A stretch of DNA of 64,000 nucleotides from Marinobacter lipolyticus SM19 (lineage in GTDB: Bacteria > Pseudomonadota > Gammaproteobacteria > Pseudomonadales > Oleiphilaceae). The notes beneath the pieces are model-generated. The model searched no databases, was not told the origin of the DNA, and worked only from the letters and a program-made list of their open reading frames with translations. Every line of letters begins with the position of its first letter. The stretch's first letter is position 1. Below are positions 54,988 to 63,956 of this stretch, piece after piece. The translations under genes were made by a program, and so were the position numbers. The stretch covers positions 259,020 through 323,019 of the forward strand of contig NZ_KE007306.1 in NCBI RefSeq assembly GCF_000397065.2, written 5' to 3'.

Positions 54988-56895
54988 TCAGAAGGAGTAA
55001 GAAACACTCGCGCTGACAAAATCACGGTCGGTTAACTCGTTGTACGGTTTACCGCCGAAGAAGTTTGTGTAGCCAATGTTACCGGTGATCTTGTTCTGAT
55101 AGACCGCCTGAACGGACAGGCCAATCGCTTTACTGCCTTCGTTAAAGGCACCACCCGGCTGAGGGCTATAGCCCTCCACATCATGACTCCAGGCCAGTTG
55201 CGGGGAGAGGTTGATGCCAGCGAATACGTTGTTGTAATCCCAGACCAGTCGGGCACGGTAGCCCCATGAGAAGTCCGTGGTGAAACCTTCGTTATTACAG
55301 TAGTTCGTGTTCAGGTTTGCACCGGCGGCACAGATATCAAACCCACCCAGCGCTTCCAGCGGTATTTCACCCACCCCGAACGTACCAGAGCGACCGTAAC
55401 GGGCTTCGTCAGTGTCCGGGAAATCGTGAATGTAGGTAGCACCGAATTCCGTAATAAACGACATCCGGCTGGCACCCATTACCTGATCGAAGAACTTGAT
55501 CAGTGTAAATTGTGCCTGCGAAACCTTGAAGCGGTCATAACCGTCCACCGCGGTACCGGCAAGGTTAGCCCCACCGGCTTCTTCCAGACGCTGGCGTTCG
55601 AGCAAGCTGAGCGGTGTCTGATTGCCATCCGCATCAGTCCGGGCCTGAATACCGCCCAGAAGGAGCTCAAAGGCATTCCACTGAATGGGGACGTTATCGC
55701 GGAAGCTGTATTCCGCACCCAGAGAGTAGCCACCCGGAATGGTGGTGTTGATGCTGATACCGTAAAGGTTGATGTTCTCCGGATACTCAATGAAGTAGCT
55801 CGGGAACGTAGCAGTCGGTTTGGTCGGATCGTTAGTCTGACTACCTTCCGGAGAAGCAGGGTTATTCACCAGACCACTGACATAGGGAAGACGGCTGTTG
55901 TACTTGATGTAGTAGAACCCGAGTTCGGAATCGTTCAACGCCGGTACATACCAACGCAGCGCTACACCAAACTGGTCTTTAGAGTCGGCTTCCTGATCAC
56001 CAAGGCGTGGAGCAATGAAGCCCTGCGCCAGTGCCTGGGAATCCGGTAGCTGACCAGCCAGAAGCACCGGTCCACAGCCATCCGACGCGAAATCATTGGT
56101 GGAGAAGAAGGTACCGCAATCATCAGGGCGGACCGGCTCCCAGTCAGCCTGGACAAAGGTTTCCAGGGTGACGTTCTCGGTGACACCCGCTGACATGTAG
56201 AACATTTCGACCGGCAGCAGTGCGTCTTTCAGCTCAGAGCCCGGTGCACGGAAAGCAGGCACATCGATCGGGTTGATGACGTTGATGCCACCCTGGATGA
56301 AGGTACTCTCACCCCAACTCACTACCTGCTTACCGTAACGAAGACTGAGCGGTACGTTACCCAGGTACCAGTCAGAAAAAACGTACGCATCCAGAAGCTC
56401 ACCGCCCGACGCATTGTCTTTCGCGTCGTCGTTCAGCTCTCGCTGCTGGCCAACGTCATCAACAGCTCGGTCGCCGTCCTTGAGTTCGAAGTCATACCAG
56501 TAACGGCCACGAACCAACGCACCGACGCGATCCAGATAATCTCCCATCACGTTGTAATTCAGGAACAGCTCACTTCGGCCCTTGGCCACGTGAGAGACCA
56601 CATCCCCTTTCTCGAAATTAAGGTTACCGTCGTCATAGTTATTGGTGGAGGCACCGATGTTTTCCATCGAGCCGCCAGGCGCAAACTCCGGTCCCAGGTT
56701 ACCTTGTGCGATAAGACGACGATCGCGCTCCTCGGTCCGGAAGGTTGCGCCGTAGGAAAGCGTGGTATTGAACTGGGCTTCAACATCCCCCACGTTAAAA
56801 GAATAGGCAGCTGCCTGACCGGACATACCGGCGGCAACGGCCACGGCCAGTGGCAATTTGGCCCACTGATGCCATTGTTGTGTTTTTCTTGTCAT
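54988..56895 (-). CDS. DUF1302 outer-membrane protein
   Basis: A ~635-residue exported barrel. MTRKTQQWHQWAKLPLAVAVAAGMSGQAAA is a signal peptide, followed by YSFNVGDVEAQFNTTLSYGATFRTEERD, LRYGKQVVSWGESTFIQGGINVINPID and a final SVSYSF ending in Phe, all family features. A start at 56970 is open, but 56895 gives a proper signal peptide. Relatives occur with DUF1329 and lipid or hydrocarbon degradation genes. A thiolase gene ends upstream. A dyad at 57021-57040 may be the regulator site. Confidence 0.92.
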   Translation of the reverse strand: MTRKTQQWHQWAKLPLAVAVAAGMSGQAAAYSFNVGDVEAQFNTTLSYGATFRTEERDRRLIAQGNLGPEFAPGGSMENIGASTNNYDDGNLNFEKGDVVSHVAKGRSELFLNYNVMGDYLDRVGALVRGRYWYDFELKDGDRAVDDVGQQRELNDDAKDNASGGELLDAYVFSDWYLGNVPLSLRYGKQVVSWGESTFIQGGINVINPIDVPAFRAPGSELKDALLPVEMFYMSAGVTENVTLETFVQADWEPVRPDDCGTFFSTNDFASDGCGPVLLAGQLPDSQALAQGFIAPRLGDQEADSKDQFGVALRWYVPALNDSELGFYYIKYNSRLPYVSGLVNNPASPEGSQTNDPTKPTATFPSYFIEYPENINLYGISINTTIPGGYSLGAEYSFRDNVPIQWNAFELLLGGIQARTDADGNQTPLSLLERQRLEEAGGANLAGTAVDGYDRFKVSQAQFTLIKFFDQVMGASRMSFITEFGATYIHDFPDTDEARYGRSGTFGVGEIPLEALGGFDICAAGANLNTNYCNNEGFTTDFSWGYRARLVWDYNNVFAGINLSPQLAWSHDVEGYSPQPGGAFNEGSKAIGLSVQAVYQNKITGNIGYTNFFGGKPYNELTDRDFVSASVSYSF

Positions 56896-57020
56896 TGGAA
56901 GGCTACTCCATTGTTGTTCTGAGTCGCTGCTCTGATTATTGGTGTCTACTATGTTGGAGGCTTCACGCACAGTGCTCGTGATGGTGGCACTATAGCTAAC
57001 GCCTCGAGGCGCTTTGATCA

Positions 57021-57040
57021 GTCAAAAGTATGATTTTGAC
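57021..57040. promoter_or_regulatory. Dyad operator candidate for the MalT-like regulator
   Basis: GTCAAAA-GTATGA-TTTTGAC has perfect 7-nt arms. Its centre is about 48 bp upstream of the start point implied by the -10 at 56989-56994, a common position for a transcription activator. The regulator assignment is inference. Confidence 0.45.
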
Positions 57041-57178
57041 TTAACAGCCTTTATCGCCCGGTCCCTTCGCACTAAAACACTATAGACAACAAAACCAGAT
57101 GCAACCACCGAGGTAGTACGCAGAAAGTGAGGACTTGGATGCACTAAAATTTCGGGAGGAAACAGAAAGGAGTGAAAC

Positions 57179-57217
57179 AAAAAACGGACGCAGGGAGAAC
57201 GTGACCATCCTCCCTGC
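57179..57217 (-). terminator. Probable intrinsic terminator after the thiolase gene
   Basis: CTCCCTGC (57210-57217) and GCAGGGAG (57190-57197) form an 8-bp stem with a 12-nt loop. On the minus strand, GTCCG then TTTTTT follow. The T-run is 5 nt from the stem, so efficiency may be modest. Confidence 0.65.
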
Positions 57218-57231
57218 CCCGGACCAGATTA

Positions 57232-58416
57232 TCAAATCATTTCGATCGCCATCGCAGTCGCTTCACCACCACCGATACACAGGGCAGCAACGCCTTTCTT
57301 CTTGCCATAACGCTGAAGCGCGTACATCAGGGTTACCAGCAGGCGCGAACCGGTTGAGCCGACAGGGTGGCCCTGGGCGCAGGCGCCGCCGTGAACGTTG
57401 ACCTTCTCAGGATCCAGACCCAGCTCGCGGATCGGCATCATGGCGACCATCGCGAAGGCTTCGTTGATCTCGAAAAGATCAACATCGTCTTTGCTCCAGC
57501 CAGTCTTGGCGAACAGAGTTTCGATGGCACCCACTGGAGCGCAGGTAAATTCAGAGGGATGCTGTGACTGAGTGCTGTGGCCTACGATACGGGCCAGTGG
57601 CTTCAGGCCACGCTTCTCGGCCTCGGACTCACGCATCAGTACCAGTGCAGACGCACCGTCAGAGATGGAAGACGCGTTGGCGGCAGTGACGGTACCGTCT
57701 TTGGCAAACGCCGGGCGAAGACTCGGAATTTTCTCGATATTGGCGTTGTGAGGCTGCTCATCGTCCTCTACAACCACTTCGCCCTTGCGGGTCTTTACGG
57801 TGACCGGAATGATCTCGTCCTTCAGAAGCCCCTCATCAATGGCTTTCTTGGCCCGAGTGAGAGAAGTAATGGCGTACTCATCCATTTCTTCCCGGGTATA
57901 GCCTTTCTTATCGGCCATTTCCTGGGCGAAGGCGCCCATCAGTCGACCAGTCTCGGCATCTTCCAGGCCGTCCAGGAACATATGATCCTGCGGTGCCTGT
58001 CCCGGGCCCATGCGGTAGCCCTTGCGAACGCCCTGGAGAACGTAAGGCGCGTTGGACATACTTTCCATGCCGCCCGCGACCAGGATGTCGTTGCTGCCAG
58101 CCTTGATGATGTCGTGGGCGAACATGGCGGCTTTCATGCCAGAGCCGCACAGCTTGTTGATGGTGGTGGCGCCGGCGTGGTCGGGCAGGCCGGCCTTACG
58201 CATCGCCTGGCGGGCCGGCCCCTGCTTTAGGCCTGCAGGAAGCACGTTACCCATGACCACTTCCTGAACGTCCGCCGGCTGAAGACCAGCGCGTTTCACG
58301 GCCTCGGCGATGGTGATGGCGCCCAACTCCGGAGCGCTGACGTCGGCCAGACAGCCCTGAAAGCCGCCCATGGGAGTGCGAACACCACTGACGATGACTA
58401 CGTTATCTGTGCTCAT
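57232..58416 (-). CDS. Acetyl-CoA C-acyltransferase (thiolase)
   Basis: A 394-residue thiolase: NVVIVSGVRTPMGGFQG, the nucleophile INKLCGSGMKA (Cys90), DLFEINEAFAMV, NVHGGACAQGHPVGSTGSRLL (catalytic His) and ALCIGGGEATAMAIE (second Cys). It condenses or cleaves beta-ketoacyl-CoA. It looks more like the AtoB/PhaA degradative/biosynthetic type than FadA, but this cannot be settled by eye. It is upstream of the DUF1302-DUF1329 pair, with a terminator between. Three REP-like repeats lie upstream. Confidence 0.93.
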   Translation of the reverse strand: MSTDNVVIVSGVRTPMGGFQGCLADVSAPELGAITIAEAVKRAGLQPADVQEVVMGNVLPAGLKQGPARQAMRKAGLPDHAGATTINKLCGSGMKAAMFAHDIIKAGSNDILVAGGMESMSNAPYVLQGVRKGYRMGPGQAPQDHMFLDGLEDAETGRLMGAFAQEMADKKGYTREEMDEYAITSLTRAKKAIDEGLLKDEIIPVTVKTRKGEVVVEDDEQPHNANIEKIPSLRPAFAKDGTVTAANASSISDGASALVLMRESEAEKRGLKPLARIVGHSTQSQHPSEFTCAPVGAIETLFAKTGWSKDDVDLFEINEAFAMVAMMPIRELGLDPEKVNVHGGACAQGHPVGSTGSRLLVTLMYALQRYGKKKGVAALCIGGGEATAMAIEMI

Positions 58417-58449
58417 AGCTAAATCTCTCTGTTGGTTATTTGGTAGGTT

Positions 58450-58482
58450 TGTCGGATTACGACTGCGTCTGATCCGACCTAC
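58450..58482. repeat. REP-like palindrome, copy 5 (degenerate centre)
   Basis: TGTCGGATTACGACTG ... TGATCCGACCTAC keeps the arms but has a different middle compared with the other copies. Confidence 0.65.
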
Positions 58483-58506
58483 TCTTTGCTCATGGTTACA
58501 TCGGGT

Positions 58507-58537
58507 TGTCGGATTACGCTTTGCTAATCCGACCTAC
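58507..58537. repeat. REP-like palindrome, copy 6
   Basis: A 31-nt copy (TGTCGGATTACGC ... ATCCGACCTAC). It is the exact reverse complement of copy 7, which lies 26 nt away. Confidence 0.8.
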
Positions 58538-58563
58538 TTTAATCCTCGGCTTTATGCTTAACC

Positions 58564-58594
58564 GTAGGTCGGATTAGCAAAGCGTAATCCGACA
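58564..58594. repeat. REP-like palindrome, copy 7 (inverted to copy 6)
   Basis: GTAGGTCGGATTAGC ... AATCCGACA is a perfect 31-bp inverted partner of copy 6, making a BIME-like pair between the zapE 3' end and the thiolase 5' end. Confidence 0.8.
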
Positions 58595-58601
58595 CCACTT
58601 C

Positions 58602-59711
58602 TTATGGTTTATGCGCTGCTTCCAGGTACTCCCTGGACTGCATCTCCAGCAACCGGGATTCGGTGCGTTCAAACTCAAAGCCCAGGCGACCGCCAGCGTA
58701 CAAGTCTGTAATGGCCTCCGCGGCGGATATGATGACTTTAACGTTACGGTCGTAGAATTCATCAATCATGTTGATAAACCGGCGTGCCTGGTCGTCCTTT
58801 TCACCGCCCAATACCGGGACATTGCTGATGATGATGGCGTGAAACTGCCGTGCCAGTTCGATGTAATCGTTCTGGCTGCGGGGGCCATCACACACGTCCT
58901 TGAAATCAAACCAGACCACATCGTCGGCGTGGGCGATGGCAGGGATCTTGCGGCCGTTGATTTCCATGGATTTACTGTGTTTTGCAGCCTCGACTGCGAG
59001 GGCATCGTAACTTTTACGGAGACTGACGTCGGCTTCGGCATCCAACGGGAAATGGTAGAGCTCAGCCTGCTCAAGCGTACGCAGGCGATAATCGACTCCA
59101 CCGTCGACATTCACCACCTCGGTGTGCTTTTTCACAAGATCAATGGCTGGCAAAAAACGGGCACGTTGCAGGCCGTCCTTATAGAGGCCATCCGGAACAA
59201 TGTTGGACGTACACACCAGGGTCACGCCACGGCTGAACAGCCCACCCATCAGGGTAGCCAGGATCATGGCGTCACCAATGTCGGAGACAAAGAATTCGTC
59301 GAAGCAGATCACCCGGGTTTCATCAGCGAACTTTTTCGCCACCAGGTCCAGTGGGTTCTTCTCCCCTTTCAGGAACTTGAGCTCGTTGTGCACCCGCTGC
59401 ATGAAGCGGTGGAAGTGCACTCGCATTTTGCGATCAAACGGCAGCGATTCGTAGAACGTGTCCATCAGGTAAGTCTTGCCGCGACCAACACCACCCCAGA
59501 AATACAGGCCCTTGACCGGATCTTCCTTGCCCTTTTTCAGTTTTCTGCGAAGTTTTGCCAAACCTTTCTGGCGTTCGCTTTCGGCTTCCACGAGTTTATC
59601 GTACAGTGACTGCAAACGCTGGACGGCATCATCCTGTGCCGGATCCCGGTGAAAATCCGGGCGTTCGAGATCCTGCTGGTAGCGTTGCCAGGGGGTCATG
59701 TGGTCGGTCAT
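58602..59711 (-). CDS. zapE: Cell division protein ZapE (AFG1-like ATPase)
   Basis: ZapE is an AFG1-family AAA-like ATPase that affects the Z ring. GLYFWGGVGRGKTYLMDTFYES is the Walker A region; VICFDEFFVSDIGDAMIL is Walker B; RRVHNELKFLKG-type segments lie between. The C-terminal EFYDRNVKVIISAA is the arginine-rich/sensor region. Candidate starts are 59741 (ATG) and 59711 (ATG with GGGAA upstream); I prefer the latter. Length, ~370 residues, is normal. Divergent zapG lies 230 nt upstream. Confidence 0.92.
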   Translation of the reverse strand: MTDHMTPWQRYQQDLERPDFHRDPAQDDAVQRLQSLYDKLVEAESERQKGLAKLRRKLKKGKEDPVKGLYFWGGVGRGKTYLMDTFYESLPFDRKMRVHFHRFMQRVHNELKFLKGEKNPLDLVAKKFADETRVICFDEFFVSDIGDAMILATLMGGLFSRGVTLVCTSNIVPDGLYKDGLQRARFLPAIDLVKKHTEVVNVDGGVDYRLRTLEQAELYHFPLDAEADVSLRKSYDALAVEAAKHSKSMEINGRKIPAIAHADDVVWFDFKDVCDGPRSQNDYIELARQFHAIIISNVPVLGGEKDDQARRFINMIDEFYDRNVKVIISAAEAITDLYAGGRLGFEFERTESRLLEMQSREYLEAAHKP

Positions 59712-59943
59712 CAAGGCTGTTCCCGAAGAGTGGTCATTCATTTACGGCGGCGTATTGTGGCCGATTTTGGGATTTTTCGCCACGTTGGCACCGCCATCAT
59801 GCATCCGGCTCTTCAGCCAGGGCACGCTTTGACGAAGCAATACGACGATTGGCTCAGACTTTGTGGATGGGCGTGGGCCGCCCGGGACGTTATACTGCCC
59901 CCAAAGGGCCGAGCTCTTAAAACGCAAAAGGACGACACATTAT

Positions 59944-60390
59944 ATGACGAACCTGATTCTGGCAGCGATTGCCGCTTTGGTTGTTGGCATTGTCATCGGC
60001 GTACTGGTCAGCCGCTCCGGGCAGACCACCAATCTGCGTCAGCGCCGTGTCGAGCAACAGATTGAGGAGCTGCGTAGCGAATACACCCGCTACCAGGCCC
60101 AGGTGAATGAGCACTTTATGGAGTCTGCTCATTTGCTGCGCCGTTTCAATGATGCGTATCGCGATGTGAATCTGCACATGGCACGGGGTGCGAACCGGCT
60201 GTGTAATGATGAGGAATGGATGGATGAGCTGGAGCGGGAGACGGCTCGTGCTCGCCTGGAGGATGTTCGCGAGGACGGCGTGGAGCCGCCGCGGGATTAC
60301 GCCCCGAAGGCCGGGCCTGAAGACAAGGGCACTCTGGCTGAGGACTTTGGGCTCAAGAAGGGCGACAAATCTTCAACCTCGAAAGCCTGA
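59944..60390 (+). CDS. zapG: YhcB/ZapG family protein (DUF1043)
   Basis: A 148-residue inner-membrane protein. LILAAIAALVVGIVIGVLVSR is a single N-terminal helix, then RQRRVEQQIEELRSEYTRYQAQVNEH, a coiled coil, and FMESAHLLRRFNDAYRDVNLHMARGA, the YhcB signature. YhcB links cell division and envelope growth. The frame is open from 59863, but the ATG at 59944 matches the family start. The neighbouring zapE is divergent. It converges on the Nif3-like gene, with a structured element in the gap. Confidence 0.9.
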   Translation: MTNLILAAIAALVVGIVIGVLVSRSGQTTNLRQRRVEQQIEELRSEYTRYQAQVNEHFMESAHLLRRFNDAYRDVNLHMARGANRLCNDEEWMDELERETARARLEDVREDGVEPPRDYAPKAGPEDKGTLAEDFGLKKGDKSSTSKA

Positions 60391-60431
60391 TCGATTTGTT
60401 GCCTGCTGCCCGGGCCTGGAGCCTGGGTGAA

Positions 60432-60543
60432 GTGACCGGTTGAGGGGGCCGTCCCAAAACACGCTCAAGCACATCCATGTGACGCTTGGGCTCCGCCATC
60501 CATGGCTCCGCACAGTTTTGGGACGGCCCCCTCAACCAGTCAC
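60432..60543 (-). ncRNA. TwoAYGGAY-like structured RNA element, copy 1
   Basis: Minus-strand transcript: an outer stem of 29 pairs (60515-60543 with 60432-60460; one position, C60437 opposite A60538, is a G-U wobble only in minus-strand RNA) encloses two hairpins. Hairpin 1 is GCC-AUGGAU-GGC. Hairpin 2 is CAAG-cgu-CAC-AUGGAU-GUG-CUUG. ACAUGGAUGU matches the CsrA/RsmA consensus. It lies 33 nt after the Nif3-like stop, in sense orientation, so it could be part of that mRNA's 3' end. Confidence 0.7.
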
Positions 60544-60575
60544 CCCGACCTTTCGACGCGCCTTCCCGAATACTT

Positions 60576-61319
60576 TTATACTGGGTTATCGCAATCGATA
60601 AACCGGTGATTCACACCAAATTCCTTTTCCAACGCCTTACCGAGCGCCTTCACCCCGTAGCGCTCCGTCGCATGATGTCCTGCCGCGTAATAGTGAATTC
60701 CACATTCCCGGGCGGTGTGAGTCGTCGGTTCTGATATTTCACCGCTGATGTAGGCATCCAGGCCGGCTTCGAGGGCGATGTTGATGAAGCCTTGCGCAGC
60801 GCCGGTGCACCACCCTACCCGCTTGATTTCCGGTTTGCCCTCGCCGACCCACAGAGGTTCCCGGTGAAGTTTTTCGGCGATTTGTTGGCCGAACTTTTCA
60901 GGGCTGAGGGGTTGCGGCAGTTCGCCTTCCCAGACCAGGCCGCCAAGGGGGCGCGGATTCTGGATTCCCAGTACGTCGGCCAACTGGCGGTTGTTGCCGT
61001 ATTCGGGGTGGTCGTCCAGTGGCAGGTGGTAGGCGACGAGGCTGATGTCATGGTCCAGCAGTTGTTTGATTCTCTGCCGTTTCATGCCCTGGATACGCTG
61101 GTCCTCGCCTTTCCAGAAATAGCCGTGGTGGACGAGGATCATATCGGCATTGGCTTCGATGGCGGCGTCAATGAGGGCTTTTGAGGCGGTGACGCCGGTG
61201 ACGATGGTGTTAACGTCATCTTTGCCTTCAACCTGCAGGCCGTTCGGGCAGTAGTCCTGGAAGTTTTCGGGCTGGAGCCACTGTTCAATCGTGTTGAGAA
61301 TCTCGTTTCTATCGGCCAT
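60576..61319 (-). CDS. Nif3-like dinuclear metal-binding protein (YbgI/DUF34)
   Basis: A 247-residue Nif3-family protein: QPENFQDYCPNGLQVEGKD at the start, ADMILVHHGYFWKGED with the His-His metal ligands, LVAYHLPLDDHPEYGNN and a C-terminal YYAAGHHATERYGVKALG (GHHxTE). The family function is not settled; a GTP cyclohydrolase-like or NIF3 regulatory role has been proposed. The ATG at 61319 has AGGAG 7 nt upstream; the longer frame to 61397 runs through a repeat element and is not real. It follows hisC on the same strand, separated by the plus-strand copy of a structured element. Confidence 0.88.
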   Translation of the reverse strand: MADRNEILNTIEQWLQPENFQDYCPNGLQVEGKDDVNTIVTGVTASKALIDAAIEANADMILVHHGYFWKGEDQRIQGMKRQRIKQLLDHDISLVAYHLPLDDHPEYGNNRQLADVLGIQNPRPLGGLVWEGELPQPLSPEKFGQQIAEKLHREPLWVGEGKPEIKRVGWCTGAAQGFINIALEAGLDAYISGEISEPTTHTARECGIHYYAAGHHATERYGVKALGKALEKEFGVNHRFIDCDNPV

Positions 61320-61356
61320 AACCAAACTCCTGTTAGCGATATCACCTAAGTTTGAG

Positions 61357-61467
61357 AAGCGGGGCGGCCAGGGCCTTCCGGGAATGTCGGAGGCCATGGA
61401 TGGCCGGAGATCAAGCGCACACGGACGTGCTTGTAGCGTTTCCCGGAAGGCCCTGGCCGCCCCGCTT
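61357..61467 (+). ncRNA. TwoAYGGAY-like structured RNA element, copy 2
   Basis: A perfect 27-bp outer stem (61357-61383 with 61441-61467; a sequence unrelated to that in copy 1) encloses GGCC-AUGGAU-GGCC and CAA-gc-GCAC-ACGGAC-GUGC-UUG. Both loops fit AYGGAY, but hairpin 2 has AC..C where copy 1 has AU..U. Conserved core and unrelated, self-complementary arms indicate structure. Both neighbouring genes (hisC and the Nif3-like gene) run on the minus strand, so the RNA would be antisense to the hisC-nif3 message. Confidence 0.75.
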
Positions 61468-61485
61468 TACCACCAATACAGAAGG

Positions 61486-62538
61486 CTACAGAGACTTGAG
61501 ACCAGAAATCAGAGCATCATTCTGCTCTGGCGTTCCAATGGTGATTCTGAGGAAGTCACTGATTCTGGGTTTGTTGAAGTGGCGGACTATGATGCCCTGC
61601 TCTCTCAGGCTCTTTGCTAGTGCTTCGCCGGCCTGCGTGTTGTGACGGGCGAAGATGAAGTTGGCTTTTGACGGCAGCACCTCGAAACTCAGATCTTCCA
61701 GCGCATTGGTGACTCGCTCACGCTCGAAAATCACACTGTCGCAGCATTTCTGGAACCAGGCTTCGTCTTCGTAGGCGGCTTTTGCGCCGGCGAGGGCCAA
61801 GCGGTCCAGGGGGTAGCTGTTGAAGCTGTTTTTGACGCGGTTGAGGGCTTCAATCAGGTCAGGATGTCCTACTGCAAAGCCGACCCGCAAGCCAGCCAGT
61901 GAGCGGGCTTTCGATAGCGTCTGGCTGACCAGCAGGTTCGGATACTTATCGACGAGTGCAATAGCACTTTCACCGCCGAAATCGATGTAGGCTTCGTCTA
62001 CCACCACCACCCTGTCGGGGTTAGCCTGCAAGATTTTTTCTACGTGCTCAAGCCCCAGGTAACGTCCGGTTGGCGCGTTCGGGTTCGGAAAGATCACGCC
62101 GCCGTTGGGTTGCTTGTAGTCCGCCGGGTTGATTTCGAAGGTGTCTGTCAGTGGGACAGGCTTGCCTTCGATGTTGTAGAGGCCACAGTACACCGGATAG
62201 AAACTGTAGGTGATGTCCGGGAACAAAACCGGTTCGCCGTGCTGGAACAAAGCGTAAAAAATGTGCGCCAGGACTTCGTCGGAGCCGTTGCCGAGGAAGA
62301 CCTGTTCGGGCCTGACGTTGTGGTAGCCGGCGATGGTCTGTCGCAGGCTTTCGCCTTCCGGGTCCGGGTAGAGGCGCAGGCTGTCGTTCAGTTCGGCCTG
62401 GATGGCGTCGATGACTTTCGGTGACGGGCCAAAGGGGTTTTCGTTGGTGTTCAGTTTCACCAGATTCGCCATTTTCGGTTGCTCGCCTGGTACATAAGGC
62501 ACCAGATCGTTAACCAGCGGGCTCCAGAATTTACTCAT
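61486..62538 (-). CDS. hisC: Histidinol-phosphate aminotransferase
   Basis: HisC transfers an amino group to imidazole-acetol phosphate. The 350-residue PLP enzyme has [59 protein letters not shown] and [22 protein letters not shown] with the Schiff-base Lys. The start overlaps the hisD stop by 4 bp (ATGA). Length is normal. hisD-hisC order is common in Pseudomonas-like genomes. Confidence 0.95.
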   Translation of the reverse strand: MSKFWSPLVNDLVPYVPGEQPKMANLVKLNTNENPFGPSPKVIDAIQAELNDSLRLYPDPEGESLRQTIAGYHNVRPEQVFLGNGSDEVLAHIFYALFQHGEPVLFPDITYSFYPVYCGLYNIEGKPVPLTDTFEINPADYKQPNGGVIFPNPNAPTGRYLGLEHVEKILQANPDRVVVVDEAYIDFGGESAIALVDKYPNLLVSQTLSKARSLAGLRVGFAVGHPDLIEALNRVKNSFNSYPLDRLALAGAKAAYEDEAWFQKCCDSVIFERERVTNALEDLSFEVLPSKANFIFARHNTQAGEALAKSLREQGIIVRHFNKPRISDFLRITIGTPEQNDALISGLKSL

Positions 62539-63848
62539 TTTTCACCCTTAATCCGATACTCTGCGGAACGGGCATGGGCCGTTAACCCTTCTCCCCGGGC
62601 TAACACCGACGCCACACGCCCCATACGATCAGCCCCTTCTGCACTGAAACCAATGATCGACGATCGCTTCTGGAAATCATAAACCCCCAGCGGCGACGAG
62701 AATCGTGCCGTGGCGCTGGTCGGCAATACGTGATTCGGGCCAGCACAGTAATCGCCGAGAGCTTCGGCGGTGTAGCGCCCCATGAAGATAGCGCCGGCGT
62801 GGCGGATTTCTTCCACCAGGGCCTCGGGATCTTCAACGGACAGCTCCAGGTGTTCCGGCGCAATCCAATTAGAGACCTTCGCGGCCTCGCTGAGGTCGGC
62901 AACCTGGATCAGGGCTGCGCGGTCGGTCATGGAGGTGCGAATGATATCCGCGCGCTCCATGGTCGGCAGCAGTTTGTTGATGCTGGCCTCGACCGCGTCC
63001 AGAAATGCTGCATCCGGGCTGATCAGGATAGACTGGGCCTGCTCGTCGTGTTCGGCCTGGGAGAACAGGTCCATGGCGATCCAGTCGGGATCGGTTTTAC
63101 CATCGCAGATGACGAGAATTTCCGACGGCCCGGCGATCATGTCGATGCCCACCGTACCGAAGACTTCGCGCTTGGCGGTGGCCACAAAAATGTTACCCGG
63201 GCCGACGATCTTGTCGACGGCAGGAATGGTTTCGGTGCCATAGGCCAAAGCGGCAACTGCCTGCGCACCGCCAACGGTGAAGACGCGGTCAACGCCGGCG
63301 ATGGCTGCGGAAGCCAGCACCATGTCGTTCACCACTCCGTCCGGTGTCGGAACCACCATGACCACTTCGCCCACACCCGCAACCTTGGCAGGGATAGCGT
63401 TCATCAGCACTGAAGACGGGTATGCCGCCTTGCCTCCGGGAACGTATAAGCCTGCACGATCAAGCGGTGTCACCTTCTGGCCAAGCACAGTGCCGTCTTC
63501 GTCCTCGTACTGCCAGGACTTCTGATTCTGGTGTTCGTGATAACTGCGCACCCGCTCGGCGGCTTTTTCCAGGGCCACACGCTGATCTTCCGGAATCGCA
63601 ACCAAAGCCTTTTGCAGTCGGCTCTGATCCATTTCCAGCTCGGCGACGCTGCCAACCTTCAGGCGATCAAACTTCTCGGTAAATTCCAGAACCGCCTGGT
63701 CACCGCGAGTTTTCACTTCATGCAGGATATGACGCACCGACTCATTCACCTGATGATCCACGCTGTCATCCCAGGCCAGCAATTTGGCCAGCACGCTGTC
63801 AAAGTCACTTTGGGAGGCGTTTAGTCGTTTGATGGTGATATCGGTCAT
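62535..63848 (-). CDS. hisD: Histidinol dehydrogenase
   Basis: HisD oxidises histidinol to histidine in two steps using NAD+. The 437-residue sequence has [70 protein letters not shown] (metal ligands Gln/His) and [26 protein letters not shown]. The ATG at 63848 gives the normal N-terminus [13 protein letters not shown]. Upstream genes, often hisG, lie beyond the window. Confidence 0.96.
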   Translation of the reverse strand: MTDITIKRLNASQSDFDSVLAKLLAWDDSVDHQVNESVRHILHEVKTRGDQAVLEFTEKFDRLKVGSVAELEMDQSRLQKALVAIPEDQRVALEKAAERVRSYHEHQNQKSWQYEDEDGTVLGQKVTPLDRAGLYVPGGKAAYPSSVLMNAIPAKVAGVGEVVMVVPTPDGVVNDMVLASAAIAGVDRVFTVGGAQAVAALAYGTETIPAVDKIVGPGNIFVATAKREVFGTVGIDMIAGPSEILVICDGKTDPDWIAMDLFSQAEHDEQAQSILISPDAAFLDAVEASINKLLPTMERADIIRTSMTDRAALIQVADLSEAAKVSNWIAPEHLELSVEDPEALVEEIRHAGAIFMGRYTAEALGDYCAGPNHVLPTSATARFSSPLGVYDFQKRSSIIGFSAEGADRMGRVASVLARGEGLTAHARSAEYRIKGEK

Positions 63849-63956
63849 CTTGGGTTCCTGAGTCTGACTTGGTTAAGCCCGATAATTGTGTGCTCAAGCG
63901 GGTGAGGCCTGCACTGCCCAGAAGCAGAGCTTTGCGGGCTGGCGGGATCGGGTAAG

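Larger units (their letters stand above)
56896..57231. promoter_or_regulatory. Intergenic region upstream of the DUF1302 gene (336 bp)
   Basis: No gene is visible. From the DUF1302 side it holds a leader, a possible -10 TATAGT (minus strand, 56989-56994), a palindrome GCCTCGAGGC (57001-57010), a 7-6-7 dyad (57021-57040), then ~130 nt of unremarkable sequence and the thiolase terminator (57179-57217). Confidence 0.6.

Noticed and set aside
61319..61397. N-terminal extension of the Nif3-like protein
   Set aside because: Encoded by the structured repeat element; the ATG at 61319 has a good ribosome site and matches the family.
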